NCBI GenBank assembly: GCA_020744425.1
Contig: JAGMUV010000007.1
Coordinates: 2,604,001 to 2,668,000 of the forward strand
Direction: 5' to 3'
Source: Dactylonectria macrodidyma
Taxonomy: Eukaryota; Ascomycota; Sordariomycetes; Hypocreales; Nectriaceae
Length of the DNA stretch: 64,000 nt
Shown: positions 24,031 through 37,398 of the stretch, one piece after another
How the letters are laid out: each line of letters starts with the position of its first letter
Numbering within the stretch: position 1 is the stretch's first letter
Notes under the pieces: generated by a model
Database searches by the model: none
What the model was told of the DNA's origin: nothing
What the model saw: the letters and a program-made list of their open reading frames with translations, nothing else
Position numbers and translations under genes: made by a program

Positions 24031-27000
24031 ATGTCTGAAGTCGAGGCCAATACCAATATCAATACCAATGCCAATGCCAATGCCGACGGCGCCTCCGCCA
24101 ACCTCGACCTGGCCGCCACCCGAGACGCCCTGGCTTCATCCTCGACTGCTCTGCGAATAGCTCATCTGCACACCATTGACGAGAAAATAGCCCAGAAATG
24201 TGCGGCAGCCCTACAGCTCACCCCCTCCAGCTTCACTCATCCCATCTCACTAATACTTCTCCCCAGCCCTGGACAATGCCGCGCTCCTTCGCGTCGTCCA
24301 GCTTCTATTTGGCACCCACGCCTTCTATGTCGATCGAGAATCCCGCCTTGCCGTCCAGAACTGTTTGGTCACCTTGATATCCGTCGGGACCAATCCCAAA
24401 ATTATCTCTTCCCTTGTCGCCGCCCTGCGCAAGGAGGCCCAGAAACATGGCATTGCTCCCACAAGCGCATTCGTCCTCGTTGAGTGGTGCGGGCTTCTCA
24501 TGCAGCATCTTGCAGAGAGCCCGCTCTGGGACGACGTGGCCAGGGACATCCTCCTCGCTGATGCTGACGCCCTTGAGAAATGCCTTCAACCCGTCTCGAA
24601 GAAGTCAGTCGCGCACTCTGCCCTCATCGTCACAAGGAGGGGCATGCGGAAGTTATTCTCACACGCCGAATCTTACGAAAAGCGCCTGGTTGAGGCCATC
24701 AGTATCCTCACAACCAAAGGTACCCAAACCACAGCCACAAACTCTGTTCTCCTCGGTGTCGTCGCCGGTGTATCAGCCCGAAAGGCCAACCTCAAGCCTA
24801 TCCTCGAGGCATCTAAGCCCAAATTTTATGATTTTTTTACGAGGGAGATACTTGCTTCTCGCTCCGCTGTTCCGAAGCACTTGGTCCTTGGCTTCGGGGA
24901 CTTCTTTTCTTCATTTGCTACCCTAGAAGAGGTTTCTAAAGGCGTGGTCCCTGCTCTAGAGAAGAGTCTATTGCGAGCTCCCGAAGTCATCCTTGGCAGT
25001 GTCCTCGCTCCTCTCATCAAATCTCTACCCGACAGCTTCGACCTTTCTCAAGTGCTTGACCAAAAGCTTCTCAAACCCTTGTTATCAAACGTCAAGTCAA
25101 CAAACCCCGCCATTCGCAATGGGGCTATCACAGCTTTTAGCTCCATAGTGACTCGGTGCCACGATGTAGACTCTGTTGATCACATTGTCAGCGAAATCGC
25201 AACTCCTTTAAAGGCCGGCAAGCTTGCTTCCGCTGATCACCGAGTTCTGCATGCCCAAATGCTTGAGGCTGTCCCCCTGTCCAACTCGAGCGCTGACAGA
25301 ATTGCCAATGCTCTGGCCGTCGTTGCCGGCAAAGAGGGCAACGAGACCGCCTTGGTAGCTGAAACTTCTACTCTAGCCAAGGCTGTTGCTTTCCTCTTTG
25401 ATAGCAACAGTGAGGTTGCCAAGCCAGTCTTAGACGTCTTCTCCAAGGGCCTCATGGATAAAAAGCCTGCTTCTCGCAAGACTTGGTTGCTACGTGTGGG
25501 TTATATACTGCAGAGCTTCAAAGATGCCGAATCCGTGTCCTCCGGAATGTCTGCGTTTACCGAAGCCGTCGTTCCTAAAATCATAACTACGTTCACAGAG
25601 GTCGTTGCAAATGCCGCTACAGCAGCCCAGAACGGCCTCATCGTCGGCGCTTACATTCTGGCTGCCATTTCCCCCATCATCCATGATCGCTTTCCAGACT
25701 CAACTGCTGGCACTGCCTTGTCCAAAGCAGCCGTACCCAAGCACTGCCTTTCTGTGGACCCCAAGCCTTCATTCCTCCTGAATCATCGCATCTACTCCAA
25801 AGTCACTGGAGACGAGGACTTGAAATGGTTCGCCCGAGCTTTGTCCTCAATCTTCACGGAACTAGGGCGGGATTCGGAAACTCCAACGGCCTTGGCCTGG
25901 TCTGAAGGATTCATTTATCTGATTTCCTCTCGTGCCGTCCCTTCCAAAATTCAGCAAGAAACCGCAAAGGAATTATCCAGGCTCTACACCCAGAGTCCTC
26001 GTTTGATATCAAGTTTTGTTATCAACGGGCTCTGGTATTACCTAGAGCAAGCTGAAGTTCACGAGAAGGACCGAAAAGCAGATTCCCTTAACCTAGTTCA
26101 GGTTCTCAGATCGGTTTGTCTCCCACCAAAAGAAGTGGAGAAGGCTGGCCACAGCATCACCAAAGAAGACCAAGAAGACCAAGCATGCTCGCTTCTTGTC
26201 TTGGCTCGTCCAGAGCTTGTCCCAAGAGCAAACTGGATCGAACTCTGCCTTCGGATGGAGCTCGACCCGGGCGATCTGGTGCGCAAGTACGAAGGTGATC
26301 TTCTCCAGGAGATCGGACACAAATCTTCTATTGAGCAAAAGGTACAGTTTCTAATGAACTCAAACAAGAAAATGCAAAGCCTGACAATATTCTCTCAGTC
26401 TAACGCGGTAAGAAATGCTGCATACAATGCCGCCGCCGATTTGGCCTTTGTCGCTCCCGATAACGCCATTCCTCCGCTCATGGAATTGATCGGCCGCGAT
26501 CTCGACGTCAGCGAGCTCCAAGACATTGGTCCCGTAGAAGCCGCCATCTTCAGGACCCCCGAAGGCACTTGCTTCGTCGATGTGCTGGCAAAGAAGGTGC
26601 AAGAGACGGTGGACAAAAACAAGAAGGACTATGACATCTTGAAATGGGAAGAAGAACTCCGGAGCCAGCTGGAGAAGAAGAAGGGCCAGCAGCGAAAGCT
26701 CACCGCTGAGGAGAATGCCAAGGTGAATGCTCAGCTCAAGAAAGAAAGCCAAATTAGGCAAAAGGTTCGAGAGCTAGAGGCTAGACTCCTCCGAGGTATT
26801 GGCATCATAAAAGCCCTGGCTACCGGTCCACCTACGGATGCTGCTCAATGGTTGGGTACGGCTGTTTCGCTTCTGCTGAATGCCATGGACGCGGGCACGA
26901 ACCTCATTACTGGCGAAGCGGCACCACTGGCTTACGTTGTTTGCTCCGAAAAGGTGTCACTCCGACTGGCCTCCATGAGGCCTTTCATTGGGGTTGCCAC

Positions 27001-30000
27001 TCTCCGACTCCGAGGAACGGCACTCCCGGATAACTACAATGAGGAGCCCCTTGAAGACCTCGTCACAAGAGTGCTCTATCGACTGAGATTCGCTGGCGAA
27101 CAGCGACCATTTGACTCGGTCTCACTGATTTACGTTCTTCCTCTGCTGCTGGACGTTCTCCGCAAAGGCGGTATCGGGAACACGGCGGATGAAGGAGATA
27201 CTCAGCTCGTCCTGGCTATAGAAATTCTTTCCTTCCACACTGGCATCTGCACAGACGAGGCCGTGCCTCGGGCTGAGATTCTATCAGTTCTCATCAGTTC
27301 TATGCAAAGCTACGCTCAGCATTACAAGCTCATCAAGGACTGTTTTGCCGATATGTGCCGCTGCATAGCTCCCAACATGAGCCCAGCTGAGATGAATGTC
27401 TTGGCAAAGGGTGCACTTGCGCCCGAAACCCGAGTCAGATCATCTGTTCTGCAATCAATTAGCGCCGATGTCGACATGACTGAGCTCGGCTACTCTGACG
27501 AAATCTGGGTGGCCTCTCACGATGACGAGGAAGAAAACGCAGAGTTGGGCAAAGAGATTTGGGAAGAGAGTGGGTTCGAAGTCAATGCCGAGGTGCCGTT
27601 GAGAATGCTTCCCTTCCTTGGAAGTAAGGATGGTCAACTTCGTCGTGCTGCAGCTCGGTCTTTGGCTGATGCCGCCAAAACTTTCACCGAGACACTGGAC
27701 AGCGTTCTCGCTGAGTTGAACTCGACCTATCTAGAGCTTGCAAAGCCTCGGGTTCAACTGCTTGACGAATTTGGCATGCCCAAGAAGATGGATCTTTCGG
27801 ACCCATGGGAAGCCAGGCAAGGAATTGCCACAGCATTCAAGGAGCTGGCACCCATCATCAAGACGGCTCAACTAGATGCGTTTTTTAATTTTCTAATCGA
27901 TTCCGGCCCCTTAGGAGATAAAAACAGCGCGGTTCGGGGTGAAATGCTAGATGCATCTATCCGAGCCATCGAGGTTCGTGGCAAAGCCATCCTCGATCAT
28001 CTCATGAAGAAGTTCGAGGCGACATTGGAACAGCCCGACAGAAACATCGAAGCCGCCGATCGTGTCAACGAGGCTGTCATCATTATGTACGGTGCTTTGG
28101 CTCGTCACCTCAACGCTGGTGACCCCAAGATTCCCATCGTTGTGGATCGACTCTTGGCCACCCTAAGCACTCCTTCAGAGACTGTGCAATACGCCATTGC
28201 CGAATGTCTCCCTCCCCTCATTCAGGCCTGCCGGGATAAGTCGTCGAAGTACTTCGGACAGATTATGGAGGAGTTGCTCTCTTCAAAGAAATATGCCATC
28301 CAGCGAGGTGCAGCCTACGGATTGGCGGGCCTTGTCATTGGCAGAGGCATCTCAGCTCTCCGAGAGTATCGTATCACATCAACTCTTAGGGGCGCAATGG
28401 AGAACAAGAAGGAATCCCACCAGCGCGAAGCAGCATTGATTGCGTATGAGCTTCTTTCAACCATGCTAGGGCGTTTATTCGAACCTTATGTCATACAGAT
28501 CGTTCCCCAGCTATTGACAAGCTTCGGCGACGCCAACGCCGACGTTCGAGACGCCTGTCTTGCCGCTGCAAAGGCATGCTTTGGGAAGTTGAGTTCTTAC
28601 GGTGTGCAGCAAATCATGCCGACACTATTGGGAGGGTTGGAGGATCAGCAATGGCGCAGCAAGAAGGGTGCGTGTGATCTTCTCGGCGCCATGGCATACC
28701 TTGATCCCCAACAACTGGCAAACAGTCTACCTGACATCATTCCACCCCTGACTGGCGTGTTGAACGACAGTCACAAAGAGGTGAGAGGTGCTGCCAACCG
28801 AAGCTTGAAGAGATTTGGTGAAGTCATCAACAATCCCGAAATTAAGAACCTGGTGGGCATCATCCTCAAGGCTCTCAGCGACCCTACCAAGTATACCGAC
28901 GAGGCTTTGGATTCCCTCATCAAGGTTCAATTCGTGCATTACCTAGACGCACCCTCTTTGGCATTAGTCACTCGTATCTTGCAACGCGGCTTGAGTGATC
29001 GATCCAACACGAAGCGCAAGGCAGCCCAGGTCATCGGCAGCCTGGCCCACTTGACGGAAAAGAAAGATGTCATCATGCATCTGCCAGTGCTAGTAGCCGG
29101 CCTGAAGATTGCCATCGTTGATCCCGTGCCTACTACACGAGCTACGGCGTCTAGAGCTCTAGGCTCCTTGGTTGAGAAACTAGGTGAAGACACTTTGCCT
29201 GACCTTATCCCTGGTCTCATGCAAACCCTCAAGTCGGACACCGGAGCCGGTGACCGTTTGGGATCTGCCCAGGCGCTCAGCGAGGTGCTCGCAGGGCTAG
29301 GTACGACCAGACTCGAGGAGACTCTTCCAACTATTCTGCAAAATGTGGAGTCCTCGAAGCCTGCTGTTCGCGAAGGTTTCATGTCTCTCTTCATTTTCCT
29401 TCCAGTCTGCTTCGGAAACGGTTTTGCCAATTATCTCGGCAGGATTGTCCCACCTATTCTCGCTGGTCTTGCTGATGACATCGAGTCTATCCGAGAAACT
29501 GCTCTTCGTGCTGGACGTCTACTGGTCAAAAATTTTGCAGTTCGCGCTGTCGATCTCCTCCTTCCAGAACTCGAGCGTGGTCTTGCAGACGACAGTTACC
29601 GGATTCGACTCAGCTCGGTCGAGCTTGTGGGCGACCTTCTGTTCAATCTCACTGGTATTAAGGCCAATGCGGATCCTGACGACGATGACGAGAACATCAA
29701 GGAAGCGGGCGCATCTCTCAAGGAGGTTCTTGGAGAGGAAAAGCGTAACAAGATCCTCTCTGCTCTGTACGTGTGCCGTTGCGACACGGCTGGAGCCGTA
29801 CGCACGGCTGCCATTACCGTGTGGAAGGTTCTGGTCCATAGTCCGAGAACCCTCAAGGAGCTGGTGCCAACTCTCACGCAACTTCTCATCCGCCGCCTGG
29901 GAAGCTCCAATATGGAGCACAAGGTCATTGCAAGCAATGCTCTAGGCGAGCTTATCCGAAAGGCTGGCGACGGTGTACTTGCGAGCCTCCTTCCTACGCT

Positions 30001-32254
30001 CGAAGAGGGTCTACAGACATCAACCGACACGGATGCCAAGCAAGGCATATGTCTCGCTCTCCGAGAGCTCATCGCTTCTGCCTCCCCTGAGGCATTGGAG
30101 GACCATGAAAAGACACTTATCTCAGTTGTCCGCACCGCCCTCACAGACTCAGATGAGGATGTCAGGGAGGCTGCTGCCGAGGCGTTTGACTCTCTACAAC
30201 AGATTCTCGGCAAGCGAGCTGTTGACCAAGTACTTCCATTCCTGCTTAACCTGCTTCGATCTGAGGACGAAGCAGACAACGCCCTGTCAGCTCTTCTCAC
30301 CCTGCTCACGGAAACAACTCGATCTAACATCATTCTGCCTAACCTGATCCCGACCCTTACAACTCCACCCATTTCCGCTTTCGATGCCAAGGCTTTGGCC
30401 TCCTTGTCCAAGGTGGCTGGTCCCGCCATGAACAGGCGTCTGCCCAACATCATCAACTCACTCATGGACAACGAGATCAACTGCAAGGAGGATGATCTAC
30501 GTGGAGAGTTGGAGGTTTCTTTCGACACGGTCATTCAGTCTATCGACGAGTACGATGGTCTGAACACTGTCATGAACGTTCTTCTACAGCTATTGAAACA
30601 TGAAGATCACCGTCGCAGAGCCGCAACCGCACGCCATCTAGGCAACTTCTTCTCCGCCTCTAATGTGGATTACTCAAGATATAACCAGGACATTGTCAGG
30701 TCCTTGCTCAATTCTTTTGATGACACCGATATGGACGTTGTCAAGGCATCTTGGGCAGCGCTCAGTGAGTTTACGAAGAAGTTGAAGAAGGAAGTGATGG
30801 AATCCCTCGTCATTTCTACCAGGCAAACACTCCAGCGCGTTGGCGTAGCTGGTGCCAACTTGCGCGGCTTCGAGCTACCGAAGGGTATCAATGCCATCCT
30901 ACCAATATTTTTGCAGGGCTTGATGAACGGCACTGCGGACCAAAGAGTACAGGCGGCCTTAGGTATCTCGGATATCATCGACCGTACAAGTGAAGTCTCT
31001 CTGAAGCCATTCGTCACCCAAATTACAGGTCCCCTGATCCGCGTGGTTTCGGAGCGCGCTACGGAAGTCAAGTCAGCCATTCTCCTCACTCTCAACAATC
31101 TACTCGAGAAGATGCCGACCGCCCTCAAACCTTTCCTACCCCAGCTTCAGCGTACTTTTGCCAAGTCTTTAGCCGACACGTCAAGCGAGGTCCTAAGGTC
31201 AAGAGCCGCGAAGGCCCTAGGTACCCTGATCAAGTACACTCCTCGTATCGATCCTTTGATTGCTGAGCTAGTCACTGGGTCCAAAACGGCAGACCCTGGC
31301 GTCAAGACAGCCATGCTCAAGGCGCTGTACGAAGTCATCAGCAAGGCCGGCGCCAACATGGGAGAGGCTTCGCGGTCTGCTGTTCTTTCATTGATCGACA
31401 TGGAAACCGACGAGAGAGACGAGGTCATGACGATAACAAACGCAAAGCTCCTAGGTGCATTGATCAGCAATGTACCGGAGGATGCCGCACATGCCTTGTT
31501 GAAGAACCGTGTGATAACATCCCAGTTCAGCAACTCGTCGGTACTGGCTCTCAATGCTGTGCTGGTTGAGTCTCGAGATACACTGTTGCAGGGGTCTTTG
31601 GCTGAGGACCTGCCCGATGTCCTTTACCAAGGCATCACAAGTAAGAATGTTAGTCATCAAAGATACTCTTCCTGCTATCACAGTAAGCTAACGTAGATTA
31701 AATAGGTATTTGTGGCAGACAATTGCATTCTGGCTACTGGCAAGTACCTACTATCTCCTCCGACTAAGAACTTCGAAGCCACCAAGGCTATCTTTGAGGC
31801 CTTGGCAACAGTCATCCAGCCGGGCAACCCCACAGACTCACGTCGACTTGCGTTGGTCATCGTACGGACGCTGAGCCGAAACGACATGGACATGGTTCGG
31901 CCCCATCTGCCACTCCTGGCACAGCCTGTCTTTGCCAGCGTGAGAGACCCAGTAATCCCCGTCAAACTAGCGGCCGAGGCGGCGTTTGTCGAGCTATTCA
32001 GCGTAGTTGATGAGGAAAGTCGCATATTCGACAAGTTCATGGCCGGTCCAGGAGTAGACCTTCCAGCCAACACCAAGAGGAGCATGGGAGACTACTTCAA
32101 GCGAGTAGCGGTGAGACTGGGCAACCAAGCCCGTGAGAGGCGAGAGGCAGAGGGAGGCCAAGGTGGGCTGGGTCTCTCCAACGATGAGGTGGAGGATGAA
32201 CGAGAGATTTGGAGCGTGGGAAAAGTTGATGTTGGGAGCGATGTCTTTGTCTGA
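24031..32254 (+). CDS. GCN1: eIF2alpha kinase activator Gcn1
   Basis: Three exons: 24031-24199, 24267-31648, 31706-32254, giving about 2,699 aa, the usual Gcn1 length. The first intron ends TTCTCCCCAG. The last (57 nt, branch GCTAACG) uses donor GTTAGT, because only this choice joins ITSKN to VFVADNCILATGK in frame. The N-terminus has an Asn-rich stretch (NTNINTNANANAD). The rest is HEAT repeats throughout, with a charged helical segment around EELRSQLEKKKGQQRKL (about residue 850). The central eEF3-like region (for example SSKKYAIQRGAAYGLAGLV and GGLEDQQWRSKKGACDLLG) and the C-terminal region that in yeast binds the Gcn2 RWD domain are intact by position. Gcn1 acts on colliding ribosomes to activate Gcn2 during amino acid starvation. 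Confidence 0.96.
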
Positions 32255-32770
32255 ACAGTAGGATGATTGAGAGCGACGGCTCATACTGACTTACATAGGC
32301 GTAATCTAACGTCATGTTTTTCACCACTTAAGATTACTTCGAATGTACTAGAAAAAAATTACATTCATGAGCCACTTTGAGTGGTCGTCAGCTCATTTGA
32401 ATCAATGTATAGTGTGAAAACAACTCCAGCATTTCGAGCTATTGGTTCAACGCTCTTTTTCGACTCCAAGCTCCCTCCGCAACATTAGTAACCCGCGATG
32501 CCACCTATGTTCTACAATGCCTGGTGGGACAATGAGGAGCCTTCTGGTTACAATGATGTAGGGTAGAAATGGTACTGTGCTCCGAATGGGAAATGCAAAA
32601 GCCCAAAGCAAAAGGGTAGAGGATGTGGTACAGTTACTGACATATCATGAAATTTAGGCCCTAACAATTAACCACCTGAGGCGGGGATACTAAAGTTTCT
32701 CCCACTCGTGATCTAGTTCCGAGTGGTGGTGGGGCTTGATGGCTAAGAAGTTGTGTGGCTCAGGTTCGGT

Positions 32771-32776
32771 CACGTG
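32771..32776. promoter_or_regulatory. CACGTG palindrome upstream of eL19 (distal)
   Basis: Exact E-box/Cbf1-type hexamer in TCACGTGA context. Cbf1-type sites occur in ribosomal protein promoters of some ascomycetes such as Candida; use here is inference. Confidence 0.4.
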
Positions 32777-32831
32777 AATGCACGTCGGTGACTCTACCGC
32801 CCTCGCTTAGGGCAGCCCAAGAGTCCTAGTG

Positions 32832-32837
32832 CACGTG
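32832..32837. promoter_or_regulatory. CACGTG palindrome upstream of eL19 (proximal)
   Basis: Second exact hexamer, 61 bp from the first, in GCACGTGA context. The paired arrangement strengthens the case for a functional site. Confidence 0.4.
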
Positions 32838-32953
32838 AACCCACAAACCCCGAGACGAATGTGCGTGACCGAGAAATTCTAGCCTCGCAAACCCCTCTCA
32901 GACTTCATCCATCATCCATCGAGGACCGGCCATCACCACAAACGACAATCAAG

Positions 32954-33739
32954 ATGTAAGTCACCCGAGACGACCTACGATCAAGCGATACAATATCCAC
33001 ATGCCGACCGCACTGGGATTGATGGCTCTGCCATTGATTTGAAGGCCGGGAAGCACTCGATTGATAGAGAGCTGGTGGCTAATGGAATCTTTCTTGTGAT
33101 ACAGGGTCAATCTGCGAACTCAGAAGCGTCTCGCCTCAGCCGTCATCGGCTGCGGTGAGCGCAAGATCTGGCTCGACCCCAATGAGGCCAGCGAGATCTC
33201 CAACGCCAACTCTCGCCAGACGATCCGAAAGCTCATCGCCGATGGTCTCATCATCCGAAAGCCCGTGACCCAGCATTCCCGATCCCGTGCCCGCGAGCTC
33301 AACCTTGCCCGAAGGGAGGGCCGACACCGTGGCCACGGTAAGCGCAAGGGTACTGCCGACGCTCGTATGCCCAGCCAGGTTCTCTGGATGCGCCGCCTCC
33401 GAGTCCTCCGCCGTCTTCTCGTCAAGTACCGTGCCAGCGGCAAGATCGACAAGCACCTCTACCACGAGCTGTACCACAGCAGCAAGGGTAACACCTTCAA
33501 GCACAAGCGTGCCCTCGTTGAGCACGTATGTGATATCACACCTGAGCCGGATGGCATCGATGGTCAAGGGCGACTGCTGACATGGAGACGCACAGATTCA
33601 CCGAGCCAAGGCCGAGAAGCAGCGCGAGCGTGCCCTCCAGGAGGAGATGGACGCCAAGCGTGCCAAGAACAAGGCTGCCCGCGAGCGCAAGCAGGAGAGA
33701 GTGACGGCGAAGCGAAATGCTCTCCTTGCCGAGGAGTAG
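32954..33739 (+). CDS. RPL19: 60S ribosomal protein eL19
   Basis: Three exons: 32954-32955 (two nucleotides), 33105-33525, 33596-33739, giving 188 aa. The first intron splits the initiation codon as AT|G: donor GTAAGT starts at 32956 and acceptor ACAG ends at 33104. Splicing gives ATG GTC AAT CTG ([14 protein letters not shown]), the invariant eL19 start. Unspliced RNA would read ATG TAA at once. The body matches eL19 ([31 protein letters not shown], then a long basic helix ending KRNALLAEE). eL19 is part of the large subunit and its C-terminal helix forms an intersubunit bridge. Length and motifs are normal. Confidence 0.96.
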
Positions 33740-35147
33740 ACCACGTGGACAACGATGACATTTCGGTCTTGAGAGGAGGCTGCATTCGGAGTCTACGGGT
33801 TGGGTCTGTTTTTACGCCCTTCTGGTTTCTACAGTCGTACCGGCAGGGGTTCTGGCATGTAGTATTCAAAAATGGAATCGATGATGCTCGGATACTGGGT
33901 TATTTTCCCAAATGCAAGCTATCGTGTGTGCGTGTGAGGGGCAGAAGATGGTCCACTGATGATCTGTCTACATGTTGCGCTTCTACGTTCTACGTAAGGT
34001 AAGGTTGCCTTACCAATGTCGCCCTCTCCGAGAATCTCGCTTCAAGATTCGTGCCAGTTCGGGCTCTAATCGATCTGGTCACGTCGGTTTTCTAATGTTA
34101 GGCTTGCGGTGGCTTTTCGCGGCGGGGTGACTGATAGCGTCATGACACAAAAAGGAATGTTAAAGCCAGCCAGCCAGCAGCCTAGATGTTTCTCGGCGAT
34201 GGATGCTCCGCCAGCATGGAAGCTGGAACTCTCAACCAAGGTAGGGAGAGATTTGTAATTGTCTTGAAATGAACGGGGTGAGATGCTGTCAATTGAAAGA
34301 AGTGGTTTTGTGTCACTCTACTGTGCTGCTGTGATGCGCTGGGTTACCTAGCCGAAGGAATCGATGAAGGACGGCCAGGGGAAATAAATGCAGTGTGGGA
34401 GAGCCAGCAGGGGCTCATTACTACCACATATGATCAGATGAGGGTTGTGGCACATGGCCTGACACTTCCTACCCACCTACCTCCCGACGTACCATGGGGT
34501 AACTAACTTCGGTATGATGCCTGACTTCCATCTTAGCTGCTACAGAACACATGGGTACGAACAAAGGTCGATTTCCCTTCTAGCGGGCGCAGCGGGTTGA
34601 TTTGTCGCCGAGAAGCCCCGGTACTGCATCGTTGATCGTTGTGTTGTTGGTGGCCTGTGTCTGATTTACAGCACGGTTTAGAGTCTGCAGTGCGCCGTCC
34701 ACTGCCTGATACCCCGCTAAAGCGAATGAGTCCCAGGCGGTTTCTCAGCCTTTCCTTCCCCCCAATGCTTTCGCCAACCGCTAATTCACAATTGGCCTGG
34801 AACTCGTCCGCCCACCTCCACCTCCACCCACCTCCACCACCAACCATCTCCTCTTCCTCACTAGTCCGCCCGCCCGTCTCCTCTGTCAATGACGTCCTGA
34901 GTGAGAGCTCGTTCTGCTGCTCGTTGCTCGCTGCTTGCACAACCGTCGCATCTCCATTGCTTCGCTTCCGTCCTTTCCCTCGCTGCTCGCTGTGATACCC
35001 TCTCATCCCCCGCCGTCGCCTTCGCCCTCCCCTTCGCCTCGTCTCCCTCTCCCTCGTCGCCGTCTTCTCGTCCACTCGCCTTCGTTTTTGCTCGTTCGCT
35101 CGTCTACACGTTGCCACCAATCCGGTTCGTCCTCTCCACACCACGCC
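33740..35147. other. Intergenic and long CT-rich SHMT leader
   Basis: The left half holds the eL19 3' UTR and unassigned sequence with a TACC/TACCTCC patch at 34470-34490. From about 34780 to the SHMT start the plus strand is strongly pyrimidine-rich, typical of fungal promoters and leaders. Antisense frames here are low-complexity and lack ATG starts. Confidence 0.5.
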
Positions 35148-36974
35148 ATGTCTCTCGCCGGCATGCGAGGCACCTCGCGTGTGCTGCGCAGTATTGCGAA
35201 GCCTGTCGCCGTCACCACCACATGCTCCCGGGCCTCGTCTTCTTTAAGCCTTGACGGTCAGCAGCAGGTCCGTTGATTCTCAATTGATTGTATTGTCGCC
35301 CTGCCCATGTGAATCCAAGTCCTGACATCACCCTCTTTCGTGTAGTTGCTCTCAGCCCACCTCAGCAAGGCTGACCCCGCCGTCTTCGACATCATCGAAA
35401 AGGTTCGTCTAAAAGACCGTCCTGGCGATGATTTGTACCTAATTCTTACCTTTCTTAAAGGAAAAAAATCGCCAAAAACACTTCATCAACCTGATCCCCT
35501 CCGAAAACTTCACCTCCCAGGCAGTTCTAGATGCGCTTGGCAGTGTCATGCAAAGTATGGGAACATACAGATAACCACCCACCAGTTCCTCAACAGCTAA
35601 CCACTGCCCTGTCCAGACAAGTACTCAGAAGGCTATCCCGGTGCCCGATACTACGGCGGAAACGAGTTTATCGATCAAGCCGAGCGCCTCTGCCAGCAGC
35701 GTGCTCTTGAGGCCTTCAGTCTTGACTCCAAGGCCTGGGGCGTCAATGTCCAGGGTCAGTTGCCAATGTTTGCTCGTTTATTATCTTCCTCCCACAAACA
35801 TCCAGCTGGCTAATGTGCTAAACCAGCTCTCTCCGGCGCCCCCGCGAACCTCTACGTCTACTCAGCCTTGTTAAATACCCATGACCGGCTAATGGGCCTC
35901 GACTTACCCCACGGTGGTCACCTGTCCCACGGATATCAAACCCCAACCAAGAAGATTTCCGCAATCTCCAAGTACTTCGAGACCGTACCTTACCGCCTCG
36001 ATGAATCCACCGGTTACATCGATTACAATAAGCTCGAGGAATTGGCCACCCTCTACAGGCCAAAGATTATCGTCGCCGGTGCCAGCGCGTACAGTCGCCT
36101 TATCGACTATCAACGCATGCGCGAAATCTGCGACAAGGTCAATGCCTATCTCCTTGCTGATATTGCCCACATTTCCGGAATGGTTGCCGCCAAGGTCCTT
36201 CCAGGACCCTTTGCCTTCGCCGATATCGTCACCACCACGAGTCACAAGAGCTTGCGGGGCCCTAGGGGAGCAATGATCTTCTACCGGAAAGGTGTCCGGA
36301 GGCAGAATCCTAAGACGAAAGAGGATGAGCTCTATGATATCGAAGGGCCCATCAACAGCTCCGTTTTCCCCGGCCACCAGGGTGGCCCTCACAACCACAC
36401 CATCACTGCCCTCGCCGTCGCCTTGAAACAGGTCCAGACCCCCGATTTCCACGCCTATCAGTCCCAGGTGCTTGCCAATGCAAAGGCCTTTGCCAAAAGG
36501 CTGAGTGAGCCCAAAGGCAAGGGCGGCCTAGGATACCACCTAGTCAGCGGTGGCACTGACAACCACTTGGTCTTGGCTGATCTCAAGCCACAAGGGATTG
36601 ATGGTAGCCGGGTCGAGCGCGTGCTTGAACTCGTAGGAGTCGCTGCAAACAAGAATACTGTTCCCGGCGACCGCTCGGCTCTTGTACCTGGTGGTCTTCG
36701 CATGGGTACCCCGGCCATGACCACCAGAGGCTTTAATGAAGACGACTTTGTCCGCGTTGCCGACGTTGTAGATCGAGCTGTAACCATTGCTGCCCGTATT
36801 GACAAGGCCGCACGGAAAGCGGCAGAGGAGAAAGGGGAGAAGACCCCCAGTCGCCTCAAGTTCTTTATGGAGCATCTCGGCAATGGCGAGACGGAATCAG
36901 AGATCGTACAGCTGAGAAGCGAGGTTGAGGACTGGGTCGGCACATACCCCTTGCCATGGGATACATCGCGATAA
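35148..36974 (+). CDS. SHM1: Serine hydroxymethyltransferase, mitochondrial
   Basis: Five exons: 35148-35267, 35346-35402, 35461-35554, 35617-35754, 35827-36974, giving 518 aa. The first exon encodes a basic, Ser-rich presequence ([20 protein letters not shown]), indicating mitochondrial import. SHMT landmarks follow in order: [19 protein letters not shown], then [35 protein letters not shown], the PLP-lysine motif [14 protein letters not shown] (Lys at about residue 277), and the C-terminal [10 protein letters not shown] loop. The enzyme is PLP-dependent and interconverts serine plus tetrahydrofolate with glycine plus methylene-tetrahydrofolate. All splice phases agree. The symbol assumes the mitochondrial isozyme (yeast Shm1). 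Confidence 0.95.
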
Positions 36975-37398
36975 GACGCATTGTCACCTCGATTTTCTTC
37001 AACGAAATAGTGATAACGATAGGCCTGCGAGCAGGCTGCCGGATTTTGTGATTAATTAAGCATAGGACATAAGACGCTCTGGAAAGCTGCAGGTCCCGGT
37101 CAGGGCCCTATCCATTGTCCTTGTCTTTTATACCTGAAAACGGCATAGTGACAAGTGCAGACGGGTTCGCTCGGCCACAGTCATTCACTCAAATAGCCCA
37201 AGATCGTGTATAGATATGTTTAGTTGCATTATATATTTGAGCCACAATCCCGTTCCATGCGAAGGCGCGAATTATTAGAAAATAATCATGGTATATGGCC
37301 ATCTGGTTGACTGTGAAATATCGGGAGAGAAAAAAGATGCGCTGAAGAGAGAACGAAACCAACAAGCGTGTGAAATGCGGTAGGTACGCAATGGGCAA
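36975..37398. other. Intergenic between convergent genes
   Basis: 3' UTRs of SHMT and of the fusion gene; nothing else seen. Confidence 0.5.

Larger units (their letters stand above)
32255..32953. other. Intergenic and eL19 promoter
   Basis: Contains the GCN1 3' UTR and the eL19 upstream region. No gene. Two CACGTG hexamers lie 180 and 120 bp before the eL19 start. Confidence 0.5.

Noticed and set aside
33265..34002. 245-codon frame running out of eL19
   Set aside because: It reads the eL19 exon and then through its second intron; spliced eL19 explains the coding part.
34533..35144. 203-codon minus-strand Arg/Glu-rich frame
   Set aside because: It is the antisense of the CT-rich SHMT leader and starts at GTG; low-complexity artefact.
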